Assembly: GCA_039933635.1 (NCBI GenBank)
Contig: JBDTNQ010000017.1
Coordinates: 1-50,144 of the forward strand
Direction: 5' to 3'
Origin: JBDTNQ01 sp039933635
Lineage (GTDB): Bacteria; Acidobacteriota; Vicinamibacteria; Vicinamibacterales; SCN-69-37
Length of the DNA: 50,144 bases
Position 1 is the first letter of the stretch; every line of letters starts with the position of its first letter. The translations under genes and the position numbers were made by a program. Under the pieces are notes generated by a model. It was not told the origin of the DNA. It made no database searches and saw only the letters and a program-made list of their open reading frames with translations. Positions 17,121 through 24,894 of this stretch are shown in pieces.

Positions 17121-18083
17121 TCAGGATCGCTCCGCGACGTAGGTCATGAGCGCCGCGATTTCATCGATGACTGGATGCAGCCCCACGTAGTCGTACTCGA
17201 TGATCGCCGGGATCGGACGCGTTGACGTCTTGAGCGTGTCGAGCACCGCCGCAATGGGCGTGTCCCCTTCGCCGAATGGCTGGCTTGCGCCTCCGTTGCG
17301 GAGGCGATCCTTTACAAGAACCAGCGCCACCCGCGATTGGTACCGGCGCAATTCGCTGACCGCATCACAGTTCGAGGCGGTCAGGTTGCCGATGTCGAGT
17401 TTGAGGGTGAAGGCCGGCGACAGCGCCAGCGCGGCTTGGAGATCCCCTGTGGCGATCGCGCCGGCGGCGTTGCCGTCGACCTGGTTGTGAATCGCAACGC
17501 TGAGTTGGTGGCGGACGGCGAACGGCGCGAGCCGCGCAGCCATGGCCATCGTCATGGGCGAACTGATCACCGCGGCGCCGATCGCCTTGGTCTGTTCGAA
17601 TGTCGCGTCGATTTCGTCGTCGGTGAAGGAGTCGTTGAAGGCGACGGCGCACACTGGCACGGTCAGTCCGGCGGCAGCGAGTTTGTTTCGTACACCCTCG
17701 AACACGCCTGGTGCAGCTTGACCGCGCCAGGCCCGTAGGGCCGCGCGGGCGTCGGCATTCGTGGCCGCCACCTGTTCGGGCGACGGCACGATGCGCCGAG
17801 GATACGCCGCGGATCCGCCCATGAACGGCGCCACGGCGGGCGGCGCGGGCTCGACGTTCGCGAGCGCCAACTCGAGGTAGGTGGCGCGGACGGCCCGTGT
17901 GGCGAGGATGATCTCGTCCACGTTGTCGCTTCCGGTCACGCGCGCCAGGTCCCGGAAGCTGGCGGCACTCACCCCGACCGTCACGCGCCCGCGGGCGAGC
18001 GCCGCGGAGGGTCCGAAGACGGCCGCTGCCGGGATGCTCGCCAGGACGACACGTCCAAACTCACGTCGCGAAACCGCATTCAT
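17121..18083 (-). CDS. Tat-exported sugar phosphate isomerase/epimerase-like protein
   Basis: 320 residues from the ATG at 18083, which has GGAG 9 nt upstream; a TTG at 18098 or ATG at 18092 would add a few residues. Residues 4-30 hold a twin-arginine signal (SRREFGRVVLASIPAAAVF). The rest follows the xylose-isomerase-like TIM barrel: SFTDDEIDATFEQTKAIGA, then VAIHNQ, LKLDIGNL and a C-terminal IIEYDYVG strand. Relatives are sugar phosphate isomerases or epimerases, and exported versions are common in soil bacteria with unknown substrates. Metal ligands cannot be placed with confidence. Confidence 0.7.
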   Translation of the reverse strand: MNAVSRREFGRVVLASIPAAAVFGPSAALARGRVTVGVSAASFRDLARVTGSDNVDEIILATRAVRATYLELALANVEPAPPAVAPFMGGSAAYPRRIVPSPEQVAATNADARAALRAWRGQAAPGVFEGVRNKLAAAGLTVPVCAVAFNDSFTDDEIDATFEQTKAIGAAVISSPMTMAMAARLAPFAVRHQLSVAIHNQVDGNAAGAIATGDLQAALALSPAFTLKLDIGNLTASNCDAVSELRRYQSRVALVLVKDRLRNGGASQPFGEGDTPIAAVLDTLKTSTRPIPAIIEYDYVGLHPVIDEIAALMTYVAERS

Positions 18084-18136
18084 GAGAGGCATCTCCAAGG
18101 CTCTCCGCGAGCCCGCCTGTCGTGGTGAAGGGTGTG

Positions 18137-18144
18137 ACTATAAT
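18137..18144. promoter_or_regulatory. Symmetric -10 octamer ACTATAAT
   Basis: Plus strand TATAAT (18139-18144) is a perfect consensus and ends 8 nt before the GTG at 18153. Minus strand TATAGT (18142-18137) faces the Tat-protein gene, with a predicted leader of about 47 nt. A weak -35 (CTGTCG, 18117-18122) is 16 nt upstream on the plus strand. Confidence 0.6.
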
Positions 18145-18152
18145 CCGCCATT

Positions 18153-19514
18153 GTGCGAGCCCGGTCCAGTGTGGCGATGGCCCTCGCCGGCGCGGCGGTC
18201 TTGACGACACTTGGCGCCGCCCGTGCCTCGCGGCCGGCCTCCGGCGCTCCGTGCCCCGCCCAGCCCATCCCCGCGCTCTCGGCCAGCGTGCCCGAGGACG
18301 TCTGCATCCCTGACGGATTCAAGGACATCGCGGTTGAGCACTTCGATGACTACTCCTGGCGGACCTTCGTGGCGCTCATCTGGCCGGCCACCCCAGGCCG
18401 CCGGGGCGTCGCCGCGACGACCAGGACCGTGGCCGATACCGGACCTCGGGTCTTCGAAACCTACAAAGCCCTGTGGGAGATCTTCCGCCGCAACGGAACC
18501 CCGCCGGATCCCGCGTACGACCGCTACGACGCCGCTGCACTGGACCTCTGCGGCACAGCGGTGGGATTCGGCGACGTGGTCATCGGGTCCGACTCGGGAA
18601 TCGACGATATCGGTCAAGCCGGCATCGGGGTGCTCGATCCGCCCATCGCAGCCCAGAACGGCCGCTACGTCAGGACGTTGACGTTGTTCAATCAGCTCGC
18701 CTTCGACCACATCGTCTCGAATCGCTACTACCTCAGAAGCGCGCTCCCGCCCGTGCCGACGCCGCGTCCCGACCGTCCCGTCGTCGATTTTCCGATGGGG
18801 TCGGTGGCGGTGAAGACCGCCTGGGTCGATGTTGCCGGTTTGCCCGCTCCGCTGGTCAAGCGACTCTACACGCGGCGCGCCCTCGTGAAGCGCGCGACTG
18901 GAACGGGTTGCGCGCGTACGACGATGGGCTTGATTGGGATGCACGTCGCGCAAAAGACGCCGAGCCGCCCGCAATGGATCTGGTCGACCTTCGAGCAGAA
19001 AGACCTCGTGCCGCCCGAATGGGCCGATTCGCCTGGCGCGTTCGTCCTGAACGACGGCCGGCGGCGTCCGATGGCAGCCAGAAACACGCTGTCCCTCATG
19101 CCGCTGGCGCCGGAACCCGCGCCACCCACGAACGTCGTCCGCGACGCCGAGGCGCAGATTCTCACACGGACCGAGCTCGCGAACTTCGCGTATCAGCAAC
19201 TGCTCAAGGACACTCCGTGGCGGTATTACCGGCTCGTCATGACGCAGTGGCCGCGCCTCGAAGGCAATCAGGCCGATCCGATTCCGGACACCGTCGATGG
19301 CAGCATCGACAACACGTTCCCGGGCACGGGCGCATTTTCGGCGTTTGCCAACGTCACGATGGAAACCTTCGACCAGCACGCCGTGCAGCTCGGGTGCATG
19401 AGCTGTCACAACCGCACGCGCATGGCGACGGATTTCATGTGGTCGGTCTTCGATCACGCCTATCCGTCGAGGCTGGCTCCGGCGACGGACCGTCGACCCA
19501 CCACCCCGGAATAG
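18153..19514 (+). CDS. Exported protein with single C-terminal CxxCH haem motif
   Basis: 453 residues, GTG start 8 nt after a TATAAT. The N-terminus (about 1-26) is a signal peptide. There are several cysteines, and the only c-type haem motif is CMSCH near residue 417, close to the C-terminus. The middle contains LIGMHVAQKTPSRPQWIWSTF, a stretch I recognise from uncharacterised proteins annotated as cytochrome c family in soil bacteria. No peroxidase or multihaem pattern is seen. A periplasmic electron-transfer role is inferred from one motif. NuoG follows after 157 nt behind its own -10. Confidence 0.6.
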   Translation: MRARSSVAMALAGAAVLTTLGAARASRPASGAPCPAQPIPALSASVPEDVCIPDGFKDIAVEHFDDYSWRTFVALIWPATPGRRGVAATTRTVADTGPRVFETYKALWEIFRRNGTPPDPAYDRYDAAALDLCGTAVGFGDVVIGSDSGIDDIGQAGIGVLDPPIAAQNGRYVRTLTLFNQLAFDHIVSNRYYLRSALPPVPTPRPDRPVVDFPMGSVAVKTAWVDVAGLPAPLVKRLYTRRALVKRATGTGCARTTMGLIGMHVAQKTPSRPQWIWSTFEQKDLVPPEWADSPGAFVLNDGRRRPMAARNTLSLMPLAPEPAPPTNVVRDAEAQILTRTELANFAYQQLLKDTPWRYYRLVMTQWPRLEGNQADPIPDTVDGSIDNTFPGTGAFSAFANVTMETFDQHAVQLGCMSCHNRTRMATDFMWSVFDHAYPSRLAPATDRRPTTPE

Positions 19515-19656
19515 CCGCGTCTCGGCTCCCGCCTTGCGACGGCTCGACGCCTGCGGACGGGCCGGTCGCGGCGGTGGCCGGCGCCGACGACCGGACAGGA
19601 TTGTTCGACACCCGAAGTCTCGACCCCGGCCTCCGGAATGGCGCGTGTCGCTAAGG

Positions 19657-19662
19657 TATGAT
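19657..19662 (+). promoter_or_regulatory. -10 element TATGAT
   Basis: TATGAT ends 9 nt before the ATG at 19672, with no Shine-Dalgarno and no clear -35. It fixes the NuoG start, since the frame is open further upstream. Confidence 0.5.
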
Positions 19663-19671
19663 CGGCCTGCT

Positions 19672-21447
19672 ATGGAAACCGTCACGCTCACGATAGATGG
19701 CCGGCAAGTCACGGTGGAGAAAGGCCAGACCGTTCTCCAGGCCGCGATCAAGCACGGCATTTCGGTGCCGTACTACTGCTACCACCCGGGCCTTGGCGTC
19801 GACGGTTCCTGCCGCGTCTGCATCGTCAAGATCGAGAAGATGCCGAAGCTCCAGACGTCGTGCTCGACCATGTGCGCCGATAACATGGTGGTGACGACGG
19901 GATCGCCGGAAGTCCAGGAGGCGCGGGCGAGCGTGTTCGAGTTCCTGCTCGCGAATCACCCGCTCGATTGCCCGGTGTGCGACAAGGGCGGCGAGTGCCC
20001 CCTGCAGGATTTCTCGTACGCCTTCGGACCCGAGCGCAGCCGGATGGAGTTTCCGCGGCGCGTGTTCGACGGCGAAGGCGTGAAGGCCGACGTGGACTTC
20101 GGACCCACGCTGATGCTGAATCGCAATCGGTGCATCCTGTGCACCCGCTGCGTGCGGTTCATGAAAGAGGTCGAGGGCGACGCGCAGATCGGCATTGCAA
20201 ATCGCGGCTATGGCAGCGAGATCGCGACGTTCGACGAACAAGGCGTCGTCTCGCTGCTCTCGGGGAACCTCATGGATGTGTGCCCGGTGGGCGCCATCAC
20301 GACGCGCGACTACCGGTTCAAGTCGCGGCCCTGGGACAACCCGCACGCCGTCGACACGATTTGCACGCTCTGCGAACGCGGCTGCAATACGACGGCGTGG
20401 ATCAAAGCGAAGCCGGAGTGGGCGAAAGGCGCGCAGCTCGTGCGCATGACGCCGCGCTTCAATCCCGAAATCAACGATTACTGGATGTGCGACATCGGCC
20501 GCTTCGACTATCACTGGGTCGAAGGGGACCGCCGGCTCCTGCAGCCGCACGTGCGCACCGGTGCATCCGTCGACGCGCTGCCGTGGGGCGACGCGTTGGT
20601 GGCCGTCAACGATGCGGTGAAAGCCGCGGGCGGCCCCGGAAACGTCTATTTCTTCGTGTCCGGCCACGCGGCGCTCGAAGAGCTGTTCGTGCTGCAGGAA
20701 ATCGCCGGGCAGGCCGGTGGGGTGAGCTTCGGCTGGCGCTATCGCGACAAGCCGCAACCGGCGAACACGAAATTCAGGATTCCTGCCGTGGACGCCCCGA
20801 ACGTGCGCGGCGCGCGCGATCTGGGTTTCCCGGTCGGTCGTGAAAGCGCGCCCGCGGATCTCGGTGCCATCAAGGCCGCGGTCGAGGCCGGGCAGGTGGG
20901 CGTGATGTACGTGCTCGATCCTGGTCCGGACGGATCGATTGGCGATGTGTCGTGGATCCTCGACGCGCGTGCCGCGGGCAAGATCAAGACGCTCATCGTG
21001 CAGGGCGTCCTCAAGACGGCGCTGACGGAAGCCGCGGACATCGTGCTGCCGGGTGCCTGCTTCGTCGAGAAGGACGCGACCTACACCAACGTGACCGGCC
21101 ACGTGCAGGCGGCCTCCATGGTCATCACACCGCCGGGGGACGCCGTCGAAGACTGGCAGATTCTCGGGAAGCTCGGGCCGGTGTTCGGCACGACGCTGGC
21201 CTACACGACGTCGGCCGCCGTCCGCGAAGCCATCGCGCATCGACTGCGCGAAATTCCCGGATACGCGACCCTGGCAGCCGTGAACTTCAACCGCCCCGTC
21301 TCCGCAAAAACGTGGATGCAGGCGTCGAACCCATCCGAACGCTGGAAGTGGGACTTCATGTTCCAGGACCTGCCACCGATCAAGTTCGGTGAAGAGTTCG
21401 GTCCGTTGCCGCGCGCCGAGGTCATCCCGCTCAGGGAAGTGAAGTAA
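19672..21447 (+). CDS. nuoG: NADH-quinone oxidoreductase subunit G (NuoG), short form
   Basis: 591 residues. All cluster ligands are visible: [2Fe-2S] C36, C47, C50, C64; His-ligated [4Fe-4S] H96, C100, C103, C109; [4Fe-4S] C154, C157, C160 and C204; and a fourth set C231, C234, C238, C273 matching the optional N7 cluster. The C-terminal half (about 280-560) is a reduced molybdopterin-oxidoreductase fold without obvious cofactor residues. E. coli NuoG is about 900 residues, so this is a short form. No other complex I gene is next to it; a DsbD gene follows after 22 nt. It could serve another dehydrogenase module. Confidence 0.8.
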   Translation: METVTLTIDGRQVTVEKGQTVLQAAIKHGISVPYYCYHPGLGVDGSCRVCIVKIEKMPKLQTSCSTMCADNMVVTTGSPEVQEARASVFEFLLANHPLDCPVCDKGGECPLQDFSYAFGPERSRMEFPRRVFDGEGVKADVDFGPTLMLNRNRCILCTRCVRFMKEVEGDAQIGIANRGYGSEIATFDEQGVVSLLSGNLMDVCPVGAITTRDYRFKSRPWDNPHAVDTICTLCERGCNTTAWIKAKPEWAKGAQLVRMTPRFNPEINDYWMCDIGRFDYHWVEGDRRLLQPHVRTGASVDALPWGDALVAVNDAVKAAGGPGNVYFFVSGHAALEELFVLQEIAGQAGGVSFGWRYRDKPQPANTKFRIPAVDAPNVRGARDLGFPVGRESAPADLGAIKAAVEAGQVGVMYVLDPGPDGSIGDVSWILDARAAGKIKTLIVQGVLKTALTEAADIVLPGACFVEKDATYTNVTGHVQAASMVITPPGDAVEDWQILGKLGPVFGTTLAYTTSAAVREAIAHRLREIPGYATLAAVNFNRPVSAKTWMQASNPSERWKWDFMFQDLPPIKFGEEFGPLPRAEVIPLREVK

Positions 21448-21469
21448 TCGTTTTCGATTCTTGAGCACC

Positions 21470-23215
21470 ATGACGCGCCGGATTCTCGCGCTGCTCGGAC
21501 TTCTCGCGCTCGCCTTCGGCCGGCCCGTCTCGGCCCAGACGCCAGGGGTATTGCAGACCGCCGAGGCCCTCGTCGAGCAATCCAGTGTCCGGCCAGGAGA
21601 CAGCCTTCGGGCGGCTCTGAAAGTGCCGATTCCGGACAACCTCCACGTGCAGTCGCACACCCCGCGCGACCCGTCTCTGATTGGCGTCCGGCTGACCATC
21701 AGCCCGCCGCCAGGCGTGAGTGTTCAAGAGCTGGTGTACCCGCCGTCGACTGACTATCCGCTCGCCGGATTCGCCCAACCGTTGTCCGTGTACGAGAAGG
21801 AGTTGCTCATCGGCATCCAGCTCGTCGTCGACAAGGGCGCGACGCCCGGCAAGCTGACGATTCCTGGTGAGCTTCGATACCAGGCGTGCGACGACAAGCT
21901 CTGTTACTACCCGCGCACGATGAAGGTGCAGTGGGACGTCATGGTTGCGCCTGCTCGCCGGGGGCAAACAACGGCGCAGCATCGCGATCTGTTTGCTCGG
22001 ATCGCGTTCGGCAAGGGTGAGGCTCCTGGCGCACCCGTCCCCGTCGCGGCGCAGGCTCCTGCGCCTGTCGCTGCGGAATCGGCCACCACGCCCGAGCAGG
22101 TCGTCGCGCTCTTCGATCAGTTCGCGATCCTCGGTACCGGCGGCTACATGTCGTCCGCGGAGTTCGTCGACTTCCTGCACAACGCCGAAAACGGGGTGAA
22201 GACCAAGGGGATGTTCGAGGACAAGGGGCCCATTGCGATTCTGGCGCTCGTGTTCATCGGCGGCCTCGCACTCAACCTCACACCCTGCGTCCTGCCGATG
22301 ATTCCCATCAACCTGGCAATCATCGGTGCGGGCGCGAAGAGCGGGAAGCGCGGCCGCGGGTTCCTGCTGGGTCTCGCCTACGGCGCGGCCATGGCGGCGG
22401 TCTATGGCGTTCTTGGCCTCGTCGTCATCCTGACGGCCGGGACGTTCGGCACGATCAACGCATCACCGTGGTTCAACGTCGGCATTGCCGCCCTCTTCGT
22501 CGTGCTCGGGCTCGCGATGTTCGACATCATCAACATCGACTTCTCGCGCTTGTCGAGCAGGATTCAGTTCAAACAGGAAAGCCGCGGCACCGTGCTGCTT
22601 GCGCTCGGCATGGGCGCGATCGCGGCGCTGCTCGCGGGCGCGTGCGTCGCCCCGGTAGTGATTCAGGTCGTCGTGTTCTCGAGCGACATGTACGCGACCG
22701 GCACGCGATCGGCACTGGCGCTACCTTTCGTGCTCGGACTCGGCATGGCACTCCCGTGGCCGCTCGCCGGTGCGGGGCTGTCGGCGCTGCCGAAGCCTGG
22801 TATGTGGATGGTCCGCGTCAAGCAGGCCATGGGCGTGTTCATCATCGGCATGGCAACCTACTACGGCTACCTCGCGTATGAAGGCTTCTCGAACCGCTGG
22901 GTTGATCCGGCCAGCGTGTCGGCCGGCGTCGAGGAAAAGCTGCGCGAAGGCTGGCATGCATCGCTCGCCGAGGGCCTGCAGGCCGCGAAGCAGAACCGAT
23001 CGCTCGTCCTCGTCGACTTCTGGGCCACGTGGTGCAAGAACTGCTTCGTGATGGATCGCACGACCCTCGCCGATCCCGCCGTGACCGCCGCGCTGGCCGG
23101 CTATACGAAGATCAAGTTCCAGGCAGAGAACCCGGACACACCGCCCGCGCGCGACCTCATGCAGCGGATCCGCGCCGCGGGTCTCCCCGCGTACGTCGTC
23201 CTGCGGCCGCGCTGA
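21470..23215 (+). CDS. dsbD: Thiol:disulfide interchange protein DsbD
   Basis: 581 residues from the ATG at 21470 (a TTG at 21461 is an alternative). It has a signal peptide, the periplasmic N-domain (about 25-165) with redox pair C140/C145 (ACDDKLCYY), an eight-helix membrane domain (about 245-465) with C273 (TPCVLP) and C392 (GACVAP), and a C-terminal thioredoxin domain with C522-K-N-C525 (WATWCKNCF). All three thiol pairs needed to pass electrons from cytoplasmic thioredoxin to the periplasm are intact. It lies 22 nt after nuoG with no clear promoter, so the two are probably co-transcribed. Likely clients include cytochrome c maturation and DsbC-like isomerases. Confidence 0.88.
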   Translation: MTRRILALLGLLALAFGRPVSAQTPGVLQTAEALVEQSSVRPGDSLRAALKVPIPDNLHVQSHTPRDPSLIGVRLTISPPPGVSVQELVYPPSTDYPLAGFAQPLSVYEKELLIGIQLVVDKGATPGKLTIPGELRYQACDDKLCYYPRTMKVQWDVMVAPARRGQTTAQHRDLFARIAFGKGEAPGAPVPVAAQAPAPVAAESATTPEQVVALFDQFAILGTGGYMSSAEFVDFLHNAENGVKTKGMFEDKGPIAILALVFIGGLALNLTPCVLPMIPINLAIIGAGAKSGKRGRGFLLGLAYGAAMAAVYGVLGLVVILTAGTFGTINASPWFNVGIAALFVVLGLAMFDIINIDFSRLSSRIQFKQESRGTVLLALGMGAIAALLAGACVAPVVIQVVVFSSDMYATGTRSALALPFVLGLGMALPWPLAGAGLSALPKPGMWMVRVKQAMGVFIIGMATYYGYLAYEGFSNRWVDPASVSAGVEEKLREGWHASLAEGLQAAKQNRSLVLVDFWATWCKNCFVMDRTTLADPAVTAALAGYTKIKFQAENPDTPPARDLMQRIRAAGLPAYVVLRPR

Positions 23216-23315
23216 TCTCACGAGTCGGGTCTTGACCTGCCGGACTCAGTCTCTTCCGCACGTCGACACTCGATCTCTTAAGTCAGCGCGCGGTCTCTTT
23301 TGCACATATCTGCGT

Positions 23316-23321
23316 TATAGT
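23316..23321 (+). promoter_or_regulatory. -10 element TATAGT
   Basis: TATAGT ends 11 nt before a tiny ATG reading frame (23333) and 25 nt before the GTG of the GAF protein. A T-rich stretch lies upstream, without a clear TTGACA. Three TCTCTT copies (23250, 23274, 23294) precede it. Confidence 0.4.
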
Positions 23322-23332
23322 TAGCGTCAACG

Positions 23333-23350
23333 ATGAGGGCTACCGAGTGA
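23333..23350 (+). CDS. Possible 5-codon leader peptide MRATE
   Basis: ATG AGG GCT ACC GAG TGA; the stop overlaps the GTG start of the GAF protein gene as GTGA (23347-23350). The same 4-nt overlap joins at least five other real gene pairs in the window, which makes coupled translation of this mini-frame plausible. It may also be chance. Confidence 0.35.
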   Translation: MRATE

Positions 23351-24516
23351 AGCGGGGTCGTTTCCGGGTCCTGTTGGCCCTTGCGTGTCTCATCGCCGTC
23401 GCCGCCGCTGTTCAAGACTTCCGCTTCGGCAAATCCAACGCTCAAGATCAGCAACGATTGACCGCCATCGACCGTGAGGTTGCGGGTGTGGCCATCGCGG
23501 TGTCCGATCTGCGTGCCGCGCAGATGGCGTACCTCGCGGCCGGCGCCGATCCGGAAGTCTGGATGCGCCGGGTCACTGACCTGGCCGGACAGATTGACGC
23601 GGGACTCGGTCGCCTGCGGGAGACGGTCGACAATCCGGTAGCTGGCGCGCACGTCGAGACGGCCGCGAGCGCCGTGGCGGACTTGATGAGCGGCGACAAG
23701 CGGGCTCGCACCGCATTGCAGGGCGATCAACGCTTCATCGCCTCGGAAGTGATCTTCAAGGACGCCGAAGCGCCGGCCAACCTGGTTGCCAGCGAACTCG
23801 CGGCGGTCCGGACCGCCGCGGTAGCGGCCAGTCCCGCCGGCTGGCAGTCGGCCGCAAAACTGGCCCTCGCACCGGTGGCCCTCACACTCGTGCTCGCCTT
23901 CGCATTCTTCGCCGGCCGGTCGAGCCGCACGGTCGAAGCACCGCCCGCGACAATCGCGGAGATGCTGCGTGACCTGCCGCCGCCGGTGAAGGCAGCCGGC
24001 GCCCAGCCCGTCAAGCAGCCGGTGCCGCTGGCCCCGGCCACATCACCGATCAACCTGAACGCCGCGGCCGAGCTCTGTGTGGACCTGGCTCGGGTCATGG
24101 ACGCGCGTGACATGCAGACGCTCCTCGAGCGGACGGCCAAGGTGCTGGAAGCAAGTGGCGTGATTCTCTGGGTGGTCAACCAGGAGCGCACCAGTCTCCT
24201 GCCCGTCCTCACACACGGTTATTCGGAACGGGTCCTGGTCCGCCTGAACGCGCTCGACGTGAACGCGGACAACGTCACCTCGTTCTCCTATCGCTCGGTC
24301 CGGCCGCAGACCATGCTCGGCTCCGGCCCCGGCACCACGAGCGCCATCGCGGTGCCCCTCGTCACGGCCGGCGGCTGCAACGGCGTGCTGGCCGCCGAAG
24401 TCTACGACGCGAAGCCCACGCCGGAGTTCGTTTCGGTGGCGCGGCTCGTGGCCGCGCAGTTCGCGACGATGATCAATCCGTGCGAAACGCCTGCCGCGAA
24501 GGCCGCTGAGGCCTAA
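23347..24516 (+). CDS. Membrane protein with GAF domain
   Basis: 389 residues starting at GTG. A first hydrophobic segment (about 7-22) and a second (about 178-198) enclose a helical, probably periplasmic region of about 150 residues. A Pro/Ala-rich linker leads to a cytoplasmic GAF-like domain (about 235-378) with LLERTAKVLEASGVILWVVN and TSAIAVPLVTAGGCNGVLAAEVY. There is no kinase, cyclase or phosphatase domain, so it is a sensor without a visible output. It could act on the PP2C phosphatase encoded downstream on the opposite strand. Signal sensed is unknown. Confidence 0.7.
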   Translation: MKRGRFRVLLALACLIAVAAAVQDFRFGKSNAQDQQRLTAIDREVAGVAIAVSDLRAAQMAYLAAGADPEVWMRRVTDLAGQIDAGLGRLRETVDNPVAGAHVETAASAVADLMSGDKRARTALQGDQRFIASEVIFKDAEAPANLVASELAAVRTAAVAASPAGWQSAAKLALAPVALTLVLAFAFFAGRSSRTVEAPPATIAEMLRDLPPPVKAAGAQPVKQPVPLAPATSPINLNAAAELCVDLARVMDARDMQTLLERTAKVLEASGVILWVVNQERTSLLPVLTHGYSERVLVRLNALDVNADNVTSFSYRSVRPQTMLGSGPGTTSAIAVPLVTAGGCNGVLAAEVYDAKPTPEFVSVARLVAAQFATMINPCETPAAKAAEA

Positions 24517-24675
24517 GGGCCTGTCCCCTCAACCGGCCACTGACTCCTCGCCAGGTCCTCTCGATCGGACAACGCAACATTAAGTGACGCGCCGGGCCGC
24601 CCGATCTTACGAGATCGTGCGTATGCGGTACGGCATGTATCTTGAAGTCTGACCGCGTCGAGCCGTCAGGCGTCA

Positions 24676-24731
24676 CCGGAGCGTGTCAACAACGACAGGC
24701 AGGCGCTGGCATCGTCGCGCTCCGGCGTTTT
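24676..24731 (+). terminator. Possible terminator after the GAF protein gene
   Basis: CCGGAGCG (24676-24683) pairs perfectly with CGCTCCGG (24718-24725) and is followed by CGTTTT (T-run 24728-24731). The 34-nt loop is long for an intrinsic terminator. Confidence 0.4.
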
Positions 24732-24824
24732 CTCACGACGGTTGACGGCTCAATTTCCGCTTCTTCTTCCACCGGTCTATTCGTCCCCGTTTGTAGCTCC
24801 GCTCGATCACCACTGCAAGGCAAG

Positions 24825-24867
24825 AAAGACCGGGTCTCCTCAATACTCGAGGCGACCCGGTCTTTTC
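24825..24867. terminator. Strong bidirectional intrinsic terminator
   Basis: AAAGACCGGGTC (24825-24836) pairs over 12 bp with GACCCGGTCTTT (24854-24865); the 17-nt loop can form an inner CCTC/GAGG stem. The plus strand continues TTTTCT, and the minus strand reads CTTTCTT after the stem. It sits 30 bp beyond the stop of the minus-strand phosphatase gene and can end transcription from both sides. Confidence 0.8.
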
Positions 24868-24894
24868 TATCTCCGCCAGGTCGCTGAACGGTCT

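Larger units (their letters stand above)
24517..24894. other. 378-bp intergenic region between convergent genes
   Basis: No convincing coding frame is seen. It holds two terminator-like hairpins (listed separately) and a 6-bp palindrome CGATCT/AGATCG with a TACG loop at 24602-24617. Base composition is lower in GC than the flanking genes, especially near 24750-24830. A small RNA ending at the strong terminator is possible, but no clear promoter was found. Confidence 0.5.

Noticed and set aside
18138..19760. 540-residue minus-strand frame
   Set aside because: Antisense to the exported CxxCH protein, which has signal peptide, promoter and recognised motifs.
19651..21699. 682-residue minus-strand frame
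   Set aside because: Antisense to nuoG, whose cysteine ligands are all intact; no domain is recognisable on the opposite strand.
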